A DNA stretch of 64,000 nt, taken from Allosphingosinicella indica (GTDB taxonomy: Bacteria; Pseudomonadota; Alphaproteobacteria; Sphingomonadales; Sphingomonadaceae). The stretch lies in contig NZ_LT840185.1 of assembly GCF_900177405.1 (NCBI RefSeq), positions 1,851,501 through 1,915,500 of the forward strand. The letters run 5' to 3'. This document shows positions 25,381 to 34,343 of this stretch, piece by piece (the stretch's first letter is position 1; every line of letters starts with the position of its first letter). The notes beneath the pieces were generated by a model that did not search any database, was not told the DNA's origin, and saw only the letters and a list, made by a program, of their open reading frames with translations. The translations under genes were made by a program, and so were the position numbers.

Positions 25381-25770
25381 CTATTCCGCCGCCCAGCGGA
25401 CGATCAGGTCGATCGACCGTCGATGCAGCACACCATCGCTCACCACCTCAGGCAGATCGCGATCGCCCGAGACGCTCGCATTGCCGAAGCGGATGCCACC
25501 CTGCGTTGCGGGCACGGCGATCGCCGCGATCACCGCCTCGCCCAGCGCATCCGCTTCGGCATATGTCTGCGCCCAGCAGTCCGCCTGCACGGTCTGCGCG
25601 GCCAGGTCCGGCGCGCCGCCCAGCAGCCTGTCCCGCCCGCCGGCCACCATCGTCAGCGTCACCGCCGGCAGCTTCGCCCATTGCGGGCGCAGCCCCCAGT
25701 CGACGCGCATCCCCGCGATCGCCGCGACGCCGCTGTCCGCCCGCAGCCGTGCGCGCAGCGCCATTTTCAT
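25381..25770 (-). CDS. Tail terminator/completion protein (DUF3168)
   Basis: This 129-aa protein has the DUF3168 pattern (LRARLRADSGVAAIAGMRV, LPAVTLTMVAGGRD, then a C-terminal RRSIDLIVRWAAE strand). In GTAs this is gp8, which caps the tail at the head-proximal end. It overlaps the upstream gp10-like gene by 4 bp. Confidence 0.83.
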   Translation of the reverse strand: MKMALRARLRADSGVAAIAGMRVDWGLRPQWAKLPAVTLTMVAGGRDRLLGGAPDLAAQTVQADCWAQTYAEADALGEAVIAAIAVPATQGGIRFGNASVSGDRDLPEVVSDGVLHRRSIDLIVRWAAE

Positions 25771-26180
25771 TTCTTCGCTCCACGCTTCGCCGCGCGCTCC
25801 ACCGCGGCGTCTATCTCGGGCTTCAGCGCCGCCGCGAAGGCGCGCCCCGCCATGTCCCGCGCCGCCTCCACGGCGGGGCGGAAGAACGGCCGCGCCGTCA
25901 TCTTGCTGGTGCCGAATTCGATCGGCACCGCCGCGACGTCGTCGGCCAGCACAGCGGCGCGCGGGCGGCCCTTTTCCATCTTGGACGGCACGGCCTTCAC
26001 CGAAGACTTGAGCGTGCCCGTCTTCACCGGCGTCTTCGCCGCCACCGCGCCCGCCAGCACGCGCGCCGGCGCCATCAGCGCCCGCTTGCCCACATTCTTC
26101 TGCGTCGCCTTGCTCAGCGTCTCCAGCGCCAGCCGGGCTTCGCGAAACCCGGTGACGTGCGTCCGCTTCGCTTTCGGCAT
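25767..26180 (-). CDS. HK97 gp10-like head-tail joining protein
   Basis: A 137-aa basic protein of the HK97-gp10 family (ARLALETLSKATQKNVGKRA, TPVKTGTLKSSVK, YxEFGTSKMTARPFFRPA-type ending). It links the head completion proteins to the tail. The start at 26180 shares a base with the upstream gene's end, so longer in-frame extensions are rejected. Confidence 0.82.
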   Translation of the reverse strand: MPKAKRTHVTGFREARLALETLSKATQKNVGKRALMAPARVLAGAVAAKTPVKTGTLKSSVKAVPSKMEKGRPRAAVLADDVAAVPIEFGTSKMTARPFFRPAVEAARDMAGRAFAAALKPEIDAAVERAAKRGAKK

Positions 26181-26536
26181 CAGCCCGCTCGCACTGCCGT
26201 GACGTCGATCCCGTCCGCCTCTGCCGGCACCGCGCTTGTGATCTCCCACACCGGCGCCGCGTCGAGCGTGCTGACCCGCGAAGGATCGAAGCGCAGCCGG
26301 TCCGCCGGCGTGATCGATGCCGTCATCCGGCACCGCCGCACGCGGAACGTCGCGGTCATGCTGGCGCGCACCTGCGCCGCCTCGCGCCGCTCGCTGCCCT
26401 TCCCGTAATTCACCTCGGTCCACCGGTCGCCGATCGGCGCGAAGGTACCGGGCTTCTCGGTATAGCCGTCGTCCACCGGCGGCCCCATCCGCTCGATGCG
26501 GATACGGTCGCGCAGTTTCCCCGCCTTGATACCCAT
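26180..26536 (-). CDS. Head closure protein (phage head-tail adaptor)
   Basis: This 118-aa protein has the classic adaptor pattern: IKAGKLRDRIRIERMGPPVDD, WTEVNYGKGSERREAAQ and RLRFDPSRVS. It seals the connector after DNA packaging. The gene lies between connector and gp10-like genes, as in HK97 and SPP1-type phages. Confidence 0.82.
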   Translation of the reverse strand: MGIKAGKLRDRIRIERMGPPVDDGYTEKPGTFAPIGDRWTEVNYGKGSERREAAQVRASMTATFRVRRCRMTASITPADRLRFDPSRVSTLDAAPVWEITSAVPAEADGIDVTAVRAG

Positions 26537-26537
26537 C

Positions 26538-27110
26538 TCAAAGCCCCAGGCTGAACCGGCGGAACGGGCGGCACAGATCCTTGACCTGCTCGGGCACCGC
26601 GCCGGAGCCTTCCCGGTTCGCGAAGAAATGGCCGGCCAGCATCAGCACCGCCGTCACCAGTCCACGCGGCGCGAGCCCTTCGTCATAGCCGGCCGACACG
26701 CGCAGCCGCACGCTGCCCGCCTCCGCCGCGGCCGACGGCCAGGGCGATCCGAACGCTGGCCGCACCAGCTCTGGCGCGTCCTCGCTCCACCGCCAGTTGC
26801 CGGGCAGCAGGTCGATCTCCTCGCCCTCCGCCGTGGTGAACGAAATTGCGGTCACCCCCGTCACCGGCGCGCGCGCCAGCACGATCATCTCGGGCAGTTG
26901 AGGGAAGCCCGCAGCCGAAAAGAGCAGCGTCCGCGGCGTCAGCACTTGGCTGGTGAACATCTCCACCCATTCCTGCGCCGCGGCCAGCTGCCCTTCCAAC
27001 AGCGCGTCCTCATCGTCATGGTCGATGCGCAGCTGCTGCTTCGCCTCCGCCACGCCGATCACCAGCGGCGCCGGGGTGACGGCTCGGATCACATAACCCA
27101 TCCTCGTCAC
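26538..27110 (-). CDS. Head-tail connector protein (gp6-like)
   Basis: A 190-aa adaptor of the phage gp6/Phage_connect_1 type. It starts with VIGVAEAKQQLRIDHDDEDA and contains helical packing segments (LLEGQLAAAQEWVEMFTSQ). It binds beneath the portal as a ring. The stop is 1 bp from the head closure start. Confidence 0.83.
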   Translation of the reverse strand: MTRMGYVIRAVTPAPLVIGVAEAKQQLRIDHDDEDALLEGQLAAAQEWVEMFTSQVLTPRTLLFSAAGFPQLPEMIVLARAPVTGVTAISFTTAEGEEIDLLPGNWRWSEDAPELVRPAFGSPWPSAAAEAGSVRLRVSAGYDEGLAPRGLVTAVLMLAGHFFANREGSGAVPEQVKDLCRPFRRFSLGL

Positions 27111-27122
27111 CCCGGTTGCGGC

Positions 27123-27347
27123 TCAGGCGCCCTTGTTGGCGGGCGCGGCTGCCTTCTTGTTGCTCGGCTTGGCTGCCTGTTTGGAGCCGCCCGCCCTCTT
27201 GCCATCGGCCTTCGGCTTCGCGGGCGGTGCAGCGCGCACCGCGCCGCGTTCCTTCAGCCGCTCGAAATCGTCGCGGTCGAATTGCATCACGCTGCCGATC
27301 TCGTTGCCATCGAGCGGGCGCAGCAGGATCGCCTTCACCTTCGTCAT
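27123..27347 (-). CDS. Small Lys/Ala-rich phage head-region protein
   Basis: In this 74-aa protein the first 35 residues are ordered-looking (MTKVKAILLRPLDGNEIGSV). The tail is a Lys/Ala/Pro-rich low-complexity stretch. The ATG at 27347 has GGAGGAGAG upstream; a longer frame is rejected. It lies between capsid and connector genes, where head decoration or minor proteins are common. The function is unknown. Confidence 0.6.
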   Translation of the reverse strand: MTKVKAILLRPLDGNEIGSVMQFDRDDFERLKERGAVRAAPPAKPKADGKRAGGSKQAAKPSNKKAAAPANKGA

Positions 27348-27429
27348 GATGTCTCTCCTCCGTCTTTCAGAACGTCGCTCGCGCGGCGCTCGGAAAGACG
27401 GAGGCCGTGTCCGGCCTCCGTCCCCGCCA

Positions 27430-28719
27430 TCAGGTGACGCGGCCGAGGTCGCCATAGACCAGGGACTGGGTGCGATAGATGGCGAGCGCGAGCCGCTCCT
27501 CCGCCATGATCGTCACCTTGTTCTTGATGAAATTATCCTGGTCCTCGGTCGAGAGCATGATCGACGCATCCTCGCGGTCGAAAATCTGCGCCGCCAAGTC
27601 GAAGGCACCGACAAGAAACTTGTCCTCGGTCATCGCCGTGGTGGCGATGACGGGGAGGCCCCAGAGCGTCGGGGTGATCGTGCCCTGCGGGTTGCCGATC
27701 AGGTAGCGGCCCAGATCGTCCTTGAGCAGTTCGATCACCGCCCAGTCGATCGGGTTCAGCACGATGCCGTTCGCCGGATATTCGGCGAGCGCGACCTGCA
27801 GGATGGCCAGCCGGATCGTGTCGACCAGCGTGTCGGGCGAAAGCCCGCTCGGCGCGCTGTAGGCCGTGGCATTGGTCACCAGGCCGCTGATGTTCTGGCC
27901 GGAGCCCGAACCGTTCAGCAGCTGCACTTCCTCGCGGAAGGCAAGGCCGTAGCGCAGGCGGTTGTCCACCACCGATCGCAGAGCCGGCGCATCGGCGAGG
28001 ATCTCGGCCGACATGCGGAACCAGTGCGCGATCTTGCGCACCGGGGCCGATGCCTCCTCGAACTGCAGTTCGGACTGCGGCTTCGCGGCGCCCTCGGCCA
28101 CCATCGCGGCGTTGTTGGTGAACATCTTCTCGCGATCGAACTCGACGAGATTGCTCGCCGTACGGCCCTGCGCGAGAAGCGAACGGATCGTCATACGGCG
28201 CTGCGGCAGCATGATCGGCGCCGCGACGCGCGTCGGCTGCACCAGCGTGCCGACCGAGCCGGCGGCATCGGTCGTCAGCGACGAAATGTCCTTGACGTCG
28301 ATCACCACCTTTCCGGGGCCGGAGCGGTTTTCGGCGAAGCTCTTGAACGCGTCCGATTCGATCACGCGATGGCCCGCGCTGCGCGGACCCTGCGGCTCGC
28401 CGCCGCCGCGCGCCGCTTTCTGCTCCATCGCGTCGAAGCGCTTCTTCAGCTCCTCGATCGTGTTGAGCTTCGTCAGCGCTTCGTCGATCTCCTTCTTCGA
28501 GGCTGCCGACAGCTCCTCGCCCTTGCGCAGCGCCTCGGCCGCCTTGACGCCGAAGTCCTGAACCTGGCCAAGGGCGGACTTCACCTCCTCGGTCAGCTTC
28601 GCGAGGTCTCGACCGTCGAGCTCGACGACATCGTTGCCGGCCGCGTCCTTGCGCCCATATTCCGGACGCAGGTCGGCTGCCGCGAGCGCCAGCGCGCTCG
28701 CACCCACCATATGCTTCAT
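27430..28719 (-). CDS. HK97-fold major capsid protein
   Basis: This 429-aa capsid protein has an N-terminal coiled-coil delta (scaffold) domain at about residues 40-105 (DLAKLTEEVKSALGQVQDFG). The likely cleavage zone is the Gly-rich ARGGGEPQGPRSAG. The HK97 core follows (SSLTTDAAGSVGTLVQPTR, NPIDWAVIELLKDDLGRYL, ending QSLVYGDLGRVT). The upstream protease would remove the delta domain during maturation. Confidence 0.93.
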   Translation of the reverse strand: MKHMVGASALALAAADLRPEYGRKDAAGNDVVELDGRDLAKLTEEVKSALGQVQDFGVKAAEALRKGEELSAASKKEIDEALTKLNTIEELKKRFDAMEQKAARGGGEPQGPRSAGHRVIESDAFKSFAENRSGPGKVVIDVKDISSLTTDAAGSVGTLVQPTRVAAPIMLPQRRMTIRSLLAQGRTASNLVEFDREKMFTNNAAMVAEGAAKPQSELQFEEASAPVRKIAHWFRMSAEILADAPALRSVVDNRLRYGLAFREEVQLLNGSGSGQNISGLVTNATAYSAPSGLSPDTLVDTIRLAILQVALAEYPANGIVLNPIDWAVIELLKDDLGRYLIGNPQGTITPTLWGLPVIATTAMTEDKFLVGAFDLAAQIFDREDASIMLSTEDQDNFIKNKVTIMAEERLALAIYRTQSLVYGDLGRVT

Positions 28720-28733
28720 CTCATGTCTCCTGG

Positions 28734-29435
28734 TTACAGCACCGGCATCGAGAAGCCGGTCACTGCGGCGCGAAGGTTATCGGCCGCTGATTTCATCGCC
28801 GCCTCGCCCTCGGACTCGCTCCGGAGCAGATGCTTGAGCCCACGGTTGGCGATCACCGCGGACTGGCTCTTCGAAAAGCCTGCCTCGCGCAGGAGCTTCT
28901 CGAATTCGGGAAGGCTGGGCATTTCGCCATGCGCCAGCTTGAACTTGACCGCCTCGACGCGCGCGTCATCGCAGGCCGGGAAGGTGACGAGGCTGACCTC
29001 GACAAGGTCGAGCTTCTCCAGCGTCCGCACCTTCGTCTTCTCGTCGAAGCTGCTTTCGCGCACCCAATAGCCGATCGAGAGGCCGGAGACGGCGCCCGCC
29101 TTGAGCAGCGCATGCGCCTCGCTGGCCTGGCCGACGCGGTCGATCAGTAACCGGCCGCGCACTTTCAGCCCGCGGCTGTCCTCCTCGATCGCGTCATAGA
29201 CGCCGATCGGCTGATCGCTGCGATGCTGCCAAAGCACCGGGACCGAACGGCCCTTGCCCTCCAGCTCGGCCAGGCTTTCCGCGAAGGCGCCGGCAGCGAC
29301 GATCTCGCCATAGCTGTCCTCGACGCCAAACACCGAGCCATAGCCTTCGAACGTCCCATCGTCGGCGACGCCATCGGCCTTGATGCTCAACGCGAAGTCG
29401 CGGACCTTTAGTGATCGCTTCACTTCGAATGGCAT
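28734..29435 (-). CDS. HK97-family prohead protease
   Basis: This 233-aa serine protease of the U35/S78 type has FEGYGSVFGVEDSYGEIVA, PVLWQHRSDQPIGV (His) and SGLSIGYWV (Ser). VSLVTFPACDDARVEAVK follows. The start at 29435 is chosen because GGAGGT lies just ahead of it. It processes the capsid N-terminus in the prohead. The gene is divergent from an inserted membrane-protein pair. Confidence 0.9.
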   Translation of the reverse strand: MPFEVKRSLKVRDFALSIKADGVADDGTFEGYGSVFGVEDSYGEIVAAGAFAESLAELEGKGRSVPVLWQHRSDQPIGVYDAIEEDSRGLKVRGRLLIDRVGQASEAHALLKAGAVSGLSIGYWVRESSFDEKTKVRTLEKLDLVEVSLVTFPACDDARVEAVKFKLAHGEMPSLPEFEKLLREAGFSKSQSAVIANRGLKHLLRSESEGEAAMKSAADNLRAAVTGFSMPVL

Positions 29436-29479
29436 CTCAACCTCCATGGGTATATATCGCGCTGCTGCACGGGGGACGT

Positions 29480-29893
29480 ATGACAACGATAGGGGAGCTG
29501 AACTCGAACGAGGAGTTCCTGAAAGCTAAGCGAAATCTTTTGTGGTTCTGCTCGTTCGGTTTTCTTCTCTGCCTTATCGAGCCAGCCGGCGATGGGCTGG
29601 CGATACCGTTGATCGGAGCCGGCGGTCTGATATCGAAGCCGTGGCTTCAATCGGTTTCTCTTATCGCGATCGTGTACGCGTTTGTAGGTTACTATTTTAG
29701 GCTGCTCGAGGTGGAGCGTCTGCACACACCGGGGATTTATGGCCAGTCCGGGAAAGGTATTCAGCAAAAACTTGAGCAAGTGGGCGTGCGGTTCAAAGAG
29801 ACCCAGACGCTCCTTGAAGCCAAGAAAGCAATCCTTGATGACATAGAAGTTGTTGGATCGCGGTCTGTGAGCAGGCCGATACTTGAGAGCTAA
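29480..29893 (+). CDS. Small two-TM membrane protein with coiled coil, first gene of a moron pair
   Basis: This 137-aa protein has two predicted helices (LLWFCSFGFLLCLIEPAG and WLQSVSLIAIVYAFVGYYF) followed by a charged coiled coil (QQKLEQVGVRFKETQTLLEA). Start ATG 29480 has a GGGGGA site. The pair 29480-30318 is clearly AT-richer than the phage and runs against the head operon, between protease and portal. A membrane exclusion or toxin-like role is possible; no family was recognised. Confidence 0.6.
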   Translation: MTTIGELNSNEEFLKAKRNLLWFCSFGFLLCLIEPAGDGLAIPLIGAGGLISKPWLQSVSLIAIVYAFVGYYFRLLEVERLHTPGIYGQSGKGIQQKLEQVGVRFKETQTLLEAKKAILDDIEVVGSRSVSRPILES

Positions 29894-29910
29894 GGAACAT
29901 ACCGAGCGAC

Positions 29911-30318
29911 TTGGAACAATTGCTAGATGAAACTGAACTTCTGACACAAAACCTAGATTTAGTTTCCTATGGACCTGTTGATGTCGCGTCTGTGTTGGAG
30001 AAAATACACATTCTGCGACGATCTAGCCAGTATCTCGGTCCAAACGTTCAGCAACTTTCCGTCATGCTAAATCACTGGGAGAATATGGTTGGTGCTGTTG
30101 AATTTCGAAACACTCGATTCATCGCAGTTATGGACGAAATTTCGAAAGCCGCAAAAGACATATCAATTCTGGAATCCCAATTTCGCGGTCTCAGCAAAGC
30201 AATACATAGTGACCAACGGATTATGCTACAGTATTACGACACTCTTGTTCCTATGTCATTTTTTGCTGCTTCTGTCGCGGTGACGATTGCCCAGCTCTTC
30301 ACTGCCCTCCGGCATTGA
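29911..30318 (+). CDS. Small coiled-coil protein with C-terminal TM, second gene of the moron pair
   Basis: This 135-aa protein is mostly helical (LLTQNLDLVSYGPVDVASVL, then FIAVMDEISKAAKDISIL). One C-terminal membrane helix (MSFFAASVAVTIAQLF) makes it tail-anchored. The start codon is TTG at 29911, with AAGGA upstream at long spacing; an in-frame ATA at 29899 also exists. Its stop lies 20 bp inside the portal gene end. Low GC suggests recent acquisition. Confidence 0.55.
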   Translation: MEQLLDETELLTQNLDLVSYGPVDVASVLEKIHILRRSSQYLGPNVQQLSVMLNHWENMVGAVEFRNTRFIAVMDEISKAAKDISILESQFRGLSKAIHSDQRIMLQYYDTLVPMSFFAASVAVTIAQLFTALRH

Positions 30319-31558
30319 GCTTCCGGCCCTCGGTGATCGGCACGTTCTGCAATTGCATTCGCGGCACGTCGCCGCCGGGCACCGGCGGGAGATTTTCCAG
30401 CGCTCGCACTTCGTTGATCGTCCGCCAGCCGTTCTGCAGGCCGGACGCGTAGAAATCGGCGCGCGTCTTGCTGTCGCCGCGCAGCAGCCCTTCCAGGCTG
30501 AACTCTATGCGGACGCCGTTCGCCCTGTCGGCTGCGGTCAGCAGCTGCTTCTCCAGCGCCTGCTCGATCCGCTTGAGCCGTCGCCGCAGCGTGAACTGCA
30601 CGAAGCCGATCGTCTGCTGCTCGATGCCGGTCCCCCAGCTCGTTGCCTTTTCGGTATGGCCGACCATGAAGGGCGGCACGCCGAAGAGGCGGCATATTTC
30701 CTCCACGCTGAATGCGCGGCTCTGCAGCATCTGCGCATCCTCGGGGTTGATTGTGATCGCCTTGAACGTCACTCCGCGGTCGAGCAGCATCGGCACGCCG
30801 GCGTTCAACGTCCCGCGATATTTATCTTGCAGCAGCTCTTCTGCTTCCTCCCGCTGTTCGGCCGTGAAGCTGTCCTTGGCTTCAAGGATACCGGATGGGC
30901 GAATGCCGTTGCGGAAAGTCGCCGCCGCGGCGATATCGATCGCCTGCGCCCCGGAAAAGACGCTCGCGCCGAAACTCAGCGTCGAGAGCCCGCCGAGCGG
31001 CGAGCCGCCGAAGCCGCGAACGTGGAGCACCTCTTCCTGTGGCAGAACTTCTTCGCGGCCACCGACCGTCCAGCGATACTCAAGCGATCCGTCGCGAAGG
31101 CGCTTCACCGCCACGATCTGGGGCGGCACCGGCACGTCCAGTGCGATGATCCGCCCGTCCGCACCGCGCTTGATCTGGGCGAAGCCATTGCCCCGAAGCT
31201 CGATGCACGCGCACATAAACTCCCAGAAATCCACCGCGGTCTGGTCGTAGTTCGGGCCGTCGTGCAGCAAATCGTAGAGCGGATGATCGCTCGCCACCGT
31301 TCGGCGCCCGTCCCGATCGGTGCGATAGACCATCAACGGCAGGCTCGCGATCGTGCCCGCCAGCAGGTTCACGCACGCCCACGCGGCCGAGAGCCCGAGC
31401 ACGCCTTGCTCCCCCATCGCCCGATGCCCGATATCCTCGGTCGTCGTGACCCGCCCTCGTGTGAAATTGTCGCGATCCTCGGTGCTTGCCAGGCCGAACG
31501 CATTGCCCAGCAGGATCACCGATTTACGCAGCCATCCGGCTTTGACTGTCTGCTCCAC
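30299..31558 (-). CDS. Portal protein (HK97 family)
   Basis: A 419-aa portal protein: ACVNLLAGTIASLPLMVYR, GNGFAQIKRGADGRIIAL, EEVLHVRGFGGSPLGGLS and VEEICRLFGVPPFMVGHTE are family landmarks. It forms the dodecameric DNA channel and docks the terminase. It follows TerL by 1 bp. Confidence 0.92.
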   Translation of the reverse strand: MEQTVKAGWLRKSVILLGNAFGLASTEDRDNFTRGRVTTTEDIGHRAMGEQGVLGLSAAWACVNLLAGTIASLPLMVYRTDRDGRRTVASDHPLYDLLHDGPNYDQTAVDFWEFMCACIELRGNGFAQIKRGADGRIIALDVPVPPQIVAVKRLRDGSLEYRWTVGGREEVLPQEEVLHVRGFGGSPLGGLSTLSFGASVFSGAQAIDIAAAATFRNGIRPSGILEAKDSFTAEQREEAEELLQDKYRGTLNAGVPMLLDRGVTFKAITINPEDAQMLQSRAFSVEEICRLFGVPPFMVGHTEKATSWGTGIEQQTIGFVQFTLRRRLKRIEQALEKQLLTAADRANGVRIEFSLEGLLRGDSKTRADFYASGLQNGWRTINEVRALENLPPVPGGDVPRMQLQNVPITEGRKLNAGGQ

Positions 31559-31559
31559 G

Positions 31560-33272
31560 TCAGCGCCTCAGACTTTCGAGCCAGTCCGCGACGCCCGTCC
31601 CGCCGCCTTCCGGGTTTCGGCTCATCAGCATCACCGCGTTGAACACCGCCACCAGCGGGTCGATCTTCGCCTTTCCGGCGGCCTGCTTGGTGATGACGAC
31701 ATTGTTGCCGCGCTGCTCGGCCTTCGCATTGCCGACGCACCAGGCCATTAGCCGCTGAGCCGCGTGGCGCAGTGTGCCGTCCTTCAGCTTGCGCTCGGTG
31801 CCGAGCACGGCCGAATTGAGCCGCCAGCCTTGTGCGATGCCCATCATCTGCTCGTCCTCGATTCCTTGCGCGGCCGCTTCGTCGATCAGCGCCGCCACCC
31901 CATAAGGGTCGAGGCCGATCGCATCCTTCTCCGGCAGCAATCCGGCGCCCTTCAGCTTCACCAGAAGCGAGACGACGCCCTCGATATCCTCGGTCGGCCC
32001 GGCGCAGATCGTCAGCTCGCCGTCGTCCGCGAAATCGCGGAGCCGCGCGGCGATTTCCTTGCGCCGCTCCAGCACGTCCGGCTGCGCCCAGGCGTGGCAC
32101 CACAACAGCCATTTGCGCGTCACCCGGTCGCGGCCGATCACCGCGACGCCCAGCAGATCGTCCAGACCGCCGCCGTCGATGCCGACGACGGCGACGTCCG
32201 ATCGCTCCATGAGCGCGTCGAGCGTCAGCCCGTCCTCGCTCGCATCCTCCCAATAGTCCGCGCCGATCCAGCGGTCGCTGTGTAGCGCCAGCCCGATCTC
32301 GACGTTGAGATGCTGCGACGCCCAGCGCCGCAACTCGTCCTCGCCCTTCGCTTCGGCCTGTGCGAACTCGGCCTCGAGCCGCTCCATGTTGATCGACAGG
32401 CCGAGGTTCGGCACCACCATCGGCCAGTTCGCCGGGTCTGCCCACGGCCGCTCCGGGTCGATCTGCATCGCCTCCGGGAATTCGTAGAGCACCGGCAGCA
32501 CGCGCGCCGCCTTGCCGGTCACCCGTCCATCGCGCACCGCCCGCGCCAGTTGCAGCTCTGATCGGAACACGCCTGCCGGCGGCTCGTCGCTCTGCGTCGT
32601 GATCATCGCCAGGAAGCTGTCCGTGCGCGTGATCATGCCGCCGCGGATCTGCCCGATCACGCGCGCCGCGAAGCTGTAGCTCGACATGATATGCACTTCG
32701 TCGAGCAGCACGCCCTTGGGGATCGTGCCCGTCGCAACCTTCATGTCGAAGGTCTTCACCTTCAGCTGGCTGTTGGTCACCAGGTCCACGATCGTCTTGA
32801 CGTGGTCCTTCACGTGATAACGCTGCTGCAGATACCCTTCGGGATCGGCGCGGATCATGCCGACCGCCTGGTAGAAGGCCAGCTCGGCGATCGGCTGCGT
32901 CGGGCCGTAGAGGTGATATTCCTGGTTGAAGTCCTCTTCCAGGATCAGCGCCGTCAGCATGATCGCCGCGCCGCCAGTCGTCTTCGAATTCTTCTTGCCG
33001 ACGAGCGCGAACAGCTCGGCGACGTGGCGGACGTGATCCGCATCGACCGATCCGAACAGCGCCGCGACGATATCGCGGAACCAGTCGCCGGCCGCTTCCG
33101 CCAGCGGCGGCTGTCCTTTGACATCGGGCAACCGCAGCCGGTTGAACACCGCCACCGCTTTGGCCGCCTGCTTTTCGTCCAGCGGAAGCTCCGGCACCAG
33201 CGATGATCCGCTGCGCAGCCGTGCCTCCCAGCCTGGGCACGCGAAGTCCCAGCCGTCCTTCGCCGCCGCCAT
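31560..33272 (-). CDS. Terminase large subunit (HK97/P22-like TerL)
   Basis: This 570-aa motor/nuclease has the Walker A-like LVGKKNSKTTGGA and Walker B GVLLDEVHIM. A C-terminal RNase H-fold nuclease contains GIDGGGLDDLLGVAVIG and ends with IDPLVAVFNAVMLM. It packages DNA into the prohead and cuts concatemers. The preceding HNH gene may assist cos cleavage. Confidence 0.92.
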   Translation of the reverse strand: MAAAKDGWDFACPGWEARLRSGSSLVPELPLDEKQAAKAVAVFNRLRLPDVKGQPPLAEAAGDWFRDIVAALFGSVDADHVRHVAELFALVGKKNSKTTGGAAIMLTALILEEDFNQEYHLYGPTQPIAELAFYQAVGMIRADPEGYLQQRYHVKDHVKTIVDLVTNSQLKVKTFDMKVATGTIPKGVLLDEVHIMSSYSFAARVIGQIRGGMITRTDSFLAMITTQSDEPPAGVFRSELQLARAVRDGRVTGKAARVLPVLYEFPEAMQIDPERPWADPANWPMVVPNLGLSINMERLEAEFAQAEAKGEDELRRWASQHLNVEIGLALHSDRWIGADYWEDASEDGLTLDALMERSDVAVVGIDGGGLDDLLGVAVIGRDRVTRKWLLWCHAWAQPDVLERRKEIAARLRDFADDGELTICAGPTEDIEGVVSLLVKLKGAGLLPEKDAIGLDPYGVAALIDEAAAQGIEDEQMMGIAQGWRLNSAVLGTERKLKDGTLRHAAQRLMAWCVGNAKAEQRGNNVVITKQAAGKAKIDPLVAVFNAVMLMSRNPEGGGTGVADWLESLRR

Positions 33273-33282
33273 CGGCTATCCG

Positions 33283-33759
33283 TCAGTGCGGCCGCGCGCC
33301 CGGCTTGCCGACCAGATCGTCCCAGCCGCTGCCGCGGTGCGCCTCGGCGGCCGCAGCGTGGCGCTCTTCCTTCTTGCCGAGCTTCGGCGCCTTGGGCGTC
33401 TTCGTCATCGCGCGGCCTGCCTCGCGCATGTGCATCTTCTCGAGCTGCTTCAGCAGCTCCTTCTCCGCGGCGACGTTGCCGGCCTCGGCCTGCGCGTTGA
33501 GCCGGGCGAGCTGCGTCATCTCCATCCTGAGGCGCGCCTCCCGGCGCTTGGCCACCTCGGCAAAATAATGTTTGCGCAGTGTCGGGACCGAGACTCCGAT
33601 CGCCGTTGCCGCGTCCTTCGGCCCCAGCCCGCGCGCGAACGCGAGCAGCACCTTGTTTGAATTTTCGCGGGTCCACGCATGCTCGGGCCGCCCACGGCCT
33701 TCCTGCGGCATATGGATCGGGTCGCCGAACAGGTCGGTCCCCAAATTCTCATCCACCAC
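33283..33759 (-). CDS. Terminase small subunit
   Basis: This 158-aa protein has a helix-turn-helix segment (KDAATAIGVSVPTLRKHYFA) and a coiled coil rich in Glu/Lys (NAQAEAGNVAAEKELLKQLE). GTG 33759 is chosen because TTTGGAGA precedes it and the conserved DLFGDPIHMPQEGRG lies just after; a later ATG would delete this segment. It recognises viral DNA and positions TerL. Confidence 0.78.
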   Translation of the reverse strand: MVDENLGTDLFGDPIHMPQEGRGRPEHAWTRENSNKVLLAFARGLGPKDAATAIGVSVPTLRKHYFAEVAKRREARLRMEMTQLARLNAQAEAGNVAAEKELLKQLEKMHMREAGRAMTKTPKAPKLGKKEERHAAAAEAHRGSGWDDLVGKPGARPH

Positions 33760-33829
33760 GAAAAAAATCTCCAAATGGGAGGGGCGGCGGTGTGGCCGGT
33801 TCAGGGGTTCTGAACTTTCGATACCCCCC

Positions 33830-34186
33830 CTACCGACAGGCCTCCGCCCGCCGCTCCTCGCGCTGCTTCGCCCCGTCGTGACACGGCTTGCACAATGTCC
33901 AGAGGTTCGCCGCGTCGAAGAACGCCGCCTCGTCGCCGCCGTGCCGACGCTTGTGATCCGCAACCAGCTTCGACGTTTCCGGCTCGACCCGCCCGCACAT
34001 CTGGCAGGTGAAGGCATCGCGCAGCAGCGTCTTCCACCGCAGCGCCTTCCACCGCGCGGTCGAGTACCACCGCCGCCACGCCTGCCGGTTGCGCACCCGG
34101 TCCACCTCGACCCGCCCGCCGCCGACGGCAGCGCGCGTCGGCCGCAGCACCGCGCGCTCCGGCTTCAGCATCCGCAGCCGGCCCAT
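33830..34186 (-). CDS. HNH endonuclease next to the terminase genes
   Basis: In this 118-aa protein the ZnF-HNH core has CQMCGR...CKPCHD, with VADHKRRHGGDE between (catalytic His plus Asp). HNH proteins adjacent to terminases are required for cos cleavage in HK97-type phages, so a cos site may lie nearby. It precedes the small terminase on the same strand. Confidence 0.85.
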   Translation of the reverse strand: MGRLRMLKPERAVLRPTRAAVGGGRVEVDRVRNRQAWRRWYSTARWKALRWKTLLRDAFTCQMCGRVEPETSKLVADHKRRHGGDEAAFFDAANLWTLCKPCHDGAKQREERRAEACR

Positions 34187-34343
34187 CGCCTGATCCCAAA
34201 ATGAAAGCGGCGGCGCCGCGCCATCGCAGCTCCGCCGATCTTGTCGAAGATTTACGCCCCAGGAGGCGGATGCGGAACACCCTTTATTTTCAGGGCCATG
34301 TCGCGTCCGCCTTGACACCCCTTCCGCCTTGCCGATCAACCAC

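Noticed and set aside
29480-30318. The membrane pair as one gene split by a frameshift
   Set aside because: The first protein ends at a normal TAA followed by AAGGA and a new start, and each half has its own complete topology. A split cannot be fully excluded.
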